Positions 58,447 to 64,000 of a stretch of DNA of 64,000 bases are shown piece by piece. Within the stretch, counting starts at the first letter, position 1, and every line of letters starts with the position of its first letter. The position numbers and the translations under genes were made by a program. This DNA is from Hydractinia symbiolongicarpus (Eukaryota > Cnidaria > Hydrozoa > Anthoathecata > Hydractiniidae), in assembly GCF_029227915.1 (NCBI RefSeq), contig NC_079888.1, forward strand, positions 1,362,001 through 1,426,000, given 5' to 3'. The notes beneath the pieces are model-generated. The model was not told the origin of the DNA, did no database searches, and saw only the letters and a program-made list of their open reading frames with translations.

Positions 58447-58503
58447 TGTGTCAAAGAAAGCCACAACATTCGACGCACGGAAACTCTGAACTACACAATT
58501 TAA
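58447..58503 (+). CDS. Possible terminal exon after collagen-like exon
   Basis: Behind an acceptor (CTATATTATTGGCAG) a frame of 18 codons, starting with Cys (CVKESHNIRRTETLNYTI), ends in TAA. The intron would be 101 bp and both junctions are phase 0, parallel to the phase-0 Cys exon in the array. It has one Cys only, so it is either divergent, unrelated or an alternative end. Confidence 0.3.
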   Translation, partial: CVKESHNIRRTETLNYTI

Positions 58504-58626
58504 TCGTTATTAAATAACTGGGAAGGTGGCCACATAACAGGTAAAAATTATTCAGAAAAGAACATAGAATGACATTTTAATATGCGCTATGTCGGAAACA
58601 AAAATAGCCTATTCCTTGTTCAGTCA

Positions 58627-58740
58627 CATGAAATAAGGAATAGTTTAAAAAACGACGAAAGGGGTGTTCATACGAGCAGACTGACTCGAATTGTATGGCA
58701 GAAATTAGTTCGCTATCACACAAAGTGTATCAGCACCGGT
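58627..58740 (+). repeat. Diverged direct repeat, copy 1
   Basis: The run from GAATAGTTTAAAAAACGACGAAAGG through GTGTATCAGCA resembles 59110-59228 with many substitutions and small indels. It is an old tandem duplication with a period of about 490 bp. Confidence 0.6.
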
Positions 58741-59109
58741 TTAATTAAATTTTTATATGCACAAGTTCAACGAAAATTTAACGGAGAAATTATCCAAAAA
58801 CAAAATGATTTATTATAAATTCTAACTTTGTTGGTCTTTCAAGACTGTGTTAAAAAAGATGAGACAAGTCCACATCATATAAAAACCTTTTAAAATCAAA
58901 TTTTAAGGAGGATTTGTTGATTATTTACAGTTGATTAAAAAAGGGTTGGAAAAAAGCAGGCAGAACCCGACGAAGAGGTCGCTTCTCAAAGTAACACGTG
59001 CAATTTCCGGAATACAAGTTGCGTCCAAAATAAGATAATATTATGCTTGCTAATATTTTCTGCTGAATGACGGAAGCATTTTCTGTCCTTATTTGAAGTA
59101 ATGGTAAGT

Positions 59110-59228
59110 AAATAGTTAAGAAATAGTATATTAAACGACCAAAGAGGTGTTCATAAGAGTACAGTGAGAGGACTGGCTCAAATTACGTGGCTGAAATCAG
59201 TTCGCAATCCCACAAGGTATATCAGCAG
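59110..59228 (+). repeat. Diverged direct repeat, copy 2
   Basis: This is the second copy (AAACGACCAAAGAGGTGTTCAT ... in shortened form GGTGTTCATAAGAG to GTATATCAGCAGG). The match supports local duplication as a recurrent process in this locus. Confidence 0.6.
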
Positions 59229-59322
59229 GGGTGAAATTACAATTTTAAAGGCATGGAAAAGTTCGCCCGGATAGAGCTGTCACTTGGCAAAATTCAACCT
59301 GTTTTCCTTGATGGGATCTCAG

Positions 59323-59379
59323 TTGAAAAAAAGTGAGATTACGGTTGACAAGTCTGACTTGCTTCTCATGACAGACAGG
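59323..59379 (+). CDS. 57-nt exon candidate
   Basis: Between an acceptor (TTTTCCTTGATGGGATCTCAG) and a donor (AGG|GTAAGG) lie 19 phase-0 codons (LKKSEITVDKSDLLLMTDR). The acceptor tract is only moderate. The motif K-S-E recurs in the candidate at 59748. Confidence 0.35.
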
Positions 59380-59747
59380 GTAAGGAATTTGTGGTTGTTT
59401 GTGAAAAGCATTTGCAATTTTACTACGATTTGTAAAAGAATAACAATTCCGCTAGCTGATTGTTTCAGACGTTTCCAGTTCCTGAATACTGTTCTAATTT
59501 TTAACAAAACTATCATAGGTTATATATTTTTCAAGTATTATTTTTAAATAGTATCAATCATTAACATTCATAAGTTTTATAATCGTCCTGTTTTACAAAA
59601 TTGGTGACAACAATTTCTCTTGCGGTTTCTTGTAAGTCTGGTTTAAAATAACTGATTATACTTTTCCAATGGTTGTGTCGTTTTTGACTGTTCAGAGTTA
59701 CTTAAAATAAATTAACGTGCTTCATACATTTCTTTTGAACAATGCAG

Positions 59748-59765
59748 TTGCAGAAATCTGAAGAA
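59748..59765 (+). CDS. 18-nt microexon candidate
   Basis: Six codons (LQKSEE) lie between ATTTCTTTTGAACAATGCAG and GTACGC. The donor is weak. It resembles the start of the 59323 candidate. Speculative. Confidence 0.2.
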
Positions 59766-61342
59766 GTACGCTTGGGAAGTTAAACATGATACATAGCAGT
59801 CTTTCTAAGTAGATTATAGCATGAAAATAAACATGCATAGTACATTACATCCGAGTAAAAACGTCGCCGTATATTCTGAAACAGAAGAACTGAGCAAATC
59901 TCAACGAACCAACTGTGATTACTAAAACGTTACAATTGATCAAGTACTTAATTACGTTTAATGTGAAACATATCAGCTTTATTAAGTATAGCAGATGTTT
60001 AATGGTTTACATTAGTAGAATAGTCTACCAATTATGAAGCAATTGTAACAATATCTCCATCCAATTTCTGATTTATGTGCATCGGTAGGTTAGTTTACTA
60101 TGTAATTATGTCGCTATCAATGTCTCATTTTTTATCTCACTTCTGTTGCCTGAAACAAACGCAATTTGTTCTTGTCTAAAGATAAAACAATAAATTGAAA
60201 ACAAATAATATAAAAACAGAGTTCATAAAAAACAACTAGATCTATGCTATAACTTCTTTTTAAGCAACAATATCATAGCTACAAGACAAAACAGAATACT
60301 AACTTAAAAACAGGATAAGGTACAAACTTTATTAGAAATAGTTGATCTTACCTTCACTAATAATAAATACTGAAGCATTCATGAACTGAAAATCGTCTGT
60401 TAAAATGTTTGCGCACTTGCGATTAAACACACCGACTGCATTTCACAAAGAACCACTTATTCCAAACATCAGTCATATAAACAGAGGGCTGGGAGAGTCT
60501 ATTTTAAAGAAACATTAAAACGCAGACAAGCCACATTATTTACAGTGAATTTCTGAAAATATAGACCAAAGATTTTATTACTTCCTTTTTTTAGATTGGA
60601 ATTGCAAGCATTATTTTCATACGAAATCAGTGCAAAGCAGATAAATATTGTTCGTTATGATTTGGGAAATGGAATGCTTCAGTTAATATTTTAAGACGTT
60701 GCATATTCATAACAATCTCAATAATAATTATGTTGTTTAACGATGTACATTATAATCGTGTTTAATAATAAATTTGTCTTTCTTTCTTAGCTTCAATTAA
60801 TGCACAAAAATAGGTAAATAATCATCTTAGGATATACCAGGTATATTTATTTTTCGTAATACCGTAGGTAACCACAAGTTACCATAAGCTAAATTCTCAT
60901 TGTGATGATAACAATATTTAAGCATTTTTGGAAACAGTAAGATCACTTGCCTTGGGAATGACAAGTAATGAAGGGGTTACAAGAATTTGTCAAAAATTGA
61001 AGCGCGGAAATATTCTGCAGAAGGAGAAATAACAGTCAATAGTTACGGAATTACATATGGTTCAACTAAAATCAATTTTATCATAAGCAGAATTGCATTT
61101 ATTGCTAAAAACATCAAATTTTGTTTAATGAAGCGTTGTTACAGAACATTACCGAAACTAACAAATTACATTAAACAATTGCAAATCACTACATAAAGAA
61201 GCTAAAAAATAGAAGATGTGGTTAGAGAGGATGAGAATATTATGAATTTATTCGTCGATTTGGAAACCTAGTTTTACACCATTTTAATAATCCTGTATCA
61301 AAACATTTTTTAAGGCTATGTATAAAAAAAATTTCTCTTTAG
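59766..61342. other. AT-rich non-coding DNA with isolated splice-like sites
   Basis: Strong acceptors occur at 60590 (CTTCCTTTTTTTAG) and 60790 (TCTTTCTTTCTTAG), but neither has a convincing in-frame donor nearby. The open frame at 60987-61196 is unsupported. Confidence 0.3.
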
Positions 61343-61378
61343 ATCATGTTGAGTGGGATGACACCATGCGAATACCTG
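61343..61378 (+). CDS. 36-nt microexon candidate
   Basis: The acceptor AATTTCTCTTTAG is followed by 36 nt and a GTACGG donor. Phase-0 reading gives IMLSGMTPCEYL. The donor is non-consensus, so confidence is low. Confidence 0.3.
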
Positions 61379-62039
61379 GTACGGCAATTTTTCACTACTG
61401 TGTAATAGCTACTTTTTATAATTCTCAATAGTTTTCTCAGAAGACAAGGAAGAAAGAAAGTGAGGCAAGATTATTAACATATTTTAGATGTGACTTGTTA
61501 TTTGGAAAATGCAAACTTCTTTAATCCGTTGTCAACGCAAATACCAATTTAATGTAAAAAATGGAAACCTTAAAAAAAGGCTAGAATCATCAATTAATAA
61601 TTGTTTTTGGATAATTTTTTGGATCAATCTTTGTTTAACTTGCAAGGTGTTTTTCAAACTGGGAATTCACATTATTAAACAGCTACAACATGTGTAATGA
61701 ACTTCAAATTATTTTTTATCGCGTTTTGCCATGTTTACTGATAGTTATGCCATTTGTTACAACAGATGCGAATAATATTTAACATGATTAATGCTTTGTC
61801 CGATTAATTTTTTGATTAATTTTGAATGAACGAAAGGACAACGTTAATTCTAATTTTCGTACTTGTTTTCACGCACGTTTCTTAAGCAAATATTGTGCCC
61901 AAGTGGAAGAGAAAAAGTCACAATTGATAGAGAAGAAATGCATGCGTTTGAATTCCTTCATAAAAAAAATTGCTTAAGCGACGCAGTTTTTTGGATGTTA
62001 TAGTTTTTATTTTATTTGTGTAATAAAATTTTTTCTTAG

Positions 62040-62125
62040 CAACAGATAACAAAATGCTCAACGTTATAAGATGTAGTGAATGTTTTCTTTTTCAAAATAA
62101 GTTTTACGAAAAGGAAAAGCCAAGA
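62040..62125 (+). CDS. 86-nt exon candidate (or 24-nt microexon 62102-62125)
   Basis: A near-ideal acceptor (AATAAAATTTTTTCTTAG) and a GTAAGT donor bracket 86 nt with one open frame ending ...FYEKEKPR in phase 0. A second internal acceptor (TTTCTTTTTCAAAATAAG) would give a 24-nt, phase-0 microexon instead. The end phase matches the exon at 63104. Confidence 0.5.
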
Positions 62126-62205
62126 GTAAGTTTGTCATGCGGGAATGTAGAATTTGTTATACTCGCCATATGAAGGACTGGGAAACTGTACTAGAAAAAA
62201 CCTAG

Positions 62206-62558
62206 GAGCGATTCTTGTAGCTACTTTCGGATAAGTGAACGTCACACAGATATGATCGCATTAAACTACAAAATAATGTTACACAACGTCACAACTCTTA
62301 GGTGGAAGGGAAGACAATGTTAATATTGAAAGTAATGAATGTTGTGTTTGAAGAATAAAAAGAAAACAGAAAACCAAACAAAGTTGAACTATTTAAATTA
62401 TATTACGAAGTTGTTACTTCTTAAAGTAGTTAATTTGGTAATTTAATTTGAACTGATGGATAAGAAAGAGACAATGAAAAAATATATAGATGGTTTTGGG
62501 AGTTTAAATGACGCCAGTAATGCAGAACCAAACATTCATAAGGGGTTGTATCTCCTGT
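62206..62558 (+). repeat. Perfect 353-bp tandem duplication, left copy
   Basis: It starts GAGCGATTCTTG and ends TCTCCTGT. By eye it is identical to 62559-62911. No gene lies inside it. Confidence 0.9.
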
Positions 62559-62911
62559 GAGCGATTCTTGTAGCTACTTTCGGATAAGTGAACGTCACAC
62601 AGATATGATCGCATTAAACTACAAAATAATGTTACACAACGTCACAACTCTTAGGTGGAAGGGAAGACAATGTTAATATTGAAAGTAATGAATGTTGTGT
62701 TTGAAGAATAAAAAGAAAACAGAAAACCAAACAAAGTTGAACTATTTAAATTATATTACGAAGTTGTTACTTCTTAAAGTAGTTAATTTGGTAATTTAAT
62801 TTGAACTGATGGATAAGAAAGAGACAATGAAAAAATATATAGATGGTTTTGGGAGTTTAAATGACGCCAGTAATGCAGAACCAAACATTCATAAGGGGTT
62901 GTATCTCCTGT
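62559..62911 (+). repeat. Perfect 353-bp tandem duplication, right copy
   Basis: This is the second identical copy, lying inside the presumed intron between the exon ending at 62125 and the one starting at 63104. It is recent, or an assembly duplication. Confidence 0.9.
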
Positions 62912-62989
62912 TCTTTTATACCACCATGGTATTAGGTATAGCCTATAACGCGTGATCATGTGTTTTTAGATAAATGTTAAAAAATTTGT

Positions 62990-62997
62990 TGACGTCA
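62990..62997. promoter_or_regulatory. Consensus CRE (TGACGTCA)
   Basis: A perfect CREB/ATF palindrome lies about 110 bp upstream of the 30-nt exon. Chance occurrence cannot be excluded. Confidence 0.25.
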
Positions 62998-63103
62998 GCA
63001 AACTCTCGCCGAAGTACAATTTTCTGAAGAAATCTGATGAAAATCCTCATTCGCTCCAATGACTACTTAATACTAATGCTTTACTAACTTTTTATTAATT
63101 TAG

Positions 63104-63133
63104 AATCTGGAGAAGAACAGTGAAAAGAGTGGC
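63104..63133 (+). CDS. 30-nt microexon
   Basis: Acceptor ACTTTTTATTAATTTAG and consensus donor GTAAGTTTTT flank ten phase-0 codons (NLEKNSEKSG). The next intron is only 84 bp and leads in phase to the terminal exon at 63218. With the downstream exon this is the best-supported splice pair of the right flank. Confidence 0.6.
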
Positions 63134-63217
63134 GTAAGTTTTTCGTTTTTTTATTTATTTTTATGTGTTATAACACTGTGTTATTTACTTAATGAAGATA
63201 ATCATTCACTGTTGCAG

Positions 63218-63289
63218 GGAAAAGGATGGCTGAGGAGGTTAGACCGAGAGAATGAAGTTGAGGATGTCCACAAGTACCTCACAATGTAG
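63218..63289 (+). CDS. Terminal exon with stop
   Basis: After TTCACTGTTGCAG, 23 codons (GKGWLRRLDRENEVEDVHKY plus LTM) end in TAG at 63287-63289. The content is basic then acidic, without Cys. It forms the 3' end of the gene that includes the 30-nt microexon. The protein family is not recognised. Confidence 0.6.
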   Translation, partial: GKGWLRRLDRENEVEDVHKYLTM

Positions 63290-64000
63290 CAGCATGGAAC
63301 AATCAAGGTTTTTAAAAGCCAAATTAGGTAAAGAAAGCATTCACAATTCCTATAAGAAAACTTAGAAACTAAAAAATATGAGAAATGATTTACAACAATT
63401 CATTTTGCCCTAAGATCCCCAACTTACAATGAATAGCTGCTCACTACTGACCTAGTTCCATTTTCACACTTTATTTCAATTTTATGGAGTTTTATGTGGA
63501 CTAAAATAACAAAGCGTCATAAGCGAGCGGTGAGTCTTCCGCCTCAAGTACGTCTCAAGTCACTTTTTTTCAAATTTAAAGTAATCTAAATTTTTTAAAG
63601 TGACAATATGCATTATCCTAATTTACACACGCCGAAACAAAACGTCTAAAAATATAACCTGGTGAAACTACACAATAATAAAACGCAAAATGCAATAACT
63701 ATAGTCGAATTTCCAATGCTAAAAGTACACCTGAAAATAAATCAGTGAACGACACATGGAATAGATCATTTTGGTATATTGCATGCTGTTTTCACTGTAA
63801 TGATTCAATCTGAAATACTAAAAGGCACGGTTTTCATAAACCCAAACTAAAAATTTTGAAATCTCACGATTTGCAAAGAAAGTCAGTTATTTCTGTATAT
63901 TGCACAAAATACGTTTGACAACGTTGCGACGATTTTATACGATGGCGAGGAAAGATAATTTTCAGGGAATATAAGTACAATATATAAATTGATAAAGAAC
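63290..64000. other. 3' flank / possible 3' UTR
   Basis: AT-rich sequence without a further supported exon. An AATAAA-type signal lies at about 63736, compatible with a polyadenylation site of the preceding gene. Confidence 0.3.

Overview
The window is eukaryotic and almost certainly from an invertebrate animal. It has intron-type splice signals, animal transposon families (a Helitron with a DUF6570 region, a PIF/Harbinger element, a CR1/L2-like LINE) and very AT-rich DNA. A cnidarian is my best guess, because the gene set of the first 5.4 kb resembles compact Polinton/adintovirus-like elements common in cnidarian genomes. That assignment is from family knowledge, not from a search.

Layout. 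(1) 1-5.4 kb: a clearly GC-richer, compact block of small genes on both strands, read as a decayed Polinton-like element. Strong hairpins sit just past several stop codons. The block is interrupted by a ~1.2 kb tandem duplication carrying the C-terminal part of a ubiquitin-specific protease (USP). (2) 5.4-6.8 kb: non-coding AT-rich DNA with a 22-bp palindrome containing a CRE site, then a perfect 228-bp tandem duplication. (3) 6.8-9.85 kb: a broken Helitron, with a nonsense codon where a catalytic Rep tyrosine is expected and the helicase missing. (4) 9.85-10.9 kb: a PIF/Harbinger remnant with a DDE transposase and, convergent to it, the tail of its coiled-coil partner protein. (5) 10.9-12.0 kb: mostly featureless DNA.

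(6) 12,022-55,443: a 43-kb head-to-tail array of about 24 units of 1.5-1.86 kb. Five of the units form a 9.74-kb higher-order repeat present twice, each copy carrying the same LINE insertion. Every unit contains a short exon-like segment, directly behind a textbook splice acceptor, that reads as 35 codons with eight cysteines and a stop. Most units also carry a short exon-like segment ending in a perfect GTAAGT donor.

(7) 55.4-64 kb: single-copy AT-rich DNA. The region at 58.1-58.4 kb is homologous to the array unit and keeps a longer exon with a short collagen-like Gly-X-Y run. Several very small exon candidates (18-57 nt, all multiples of three) lead to a convincing terminal exon at 63.2 kb. 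I read this as the parental or sister locus of the array.

The array together with its neighbour is the most unusual part of the window: a multi-copy, concertedly evolving locus of a possible small cysteine-rich peptide family. Its expression and full gene structure cannot be proven from sequence alone.
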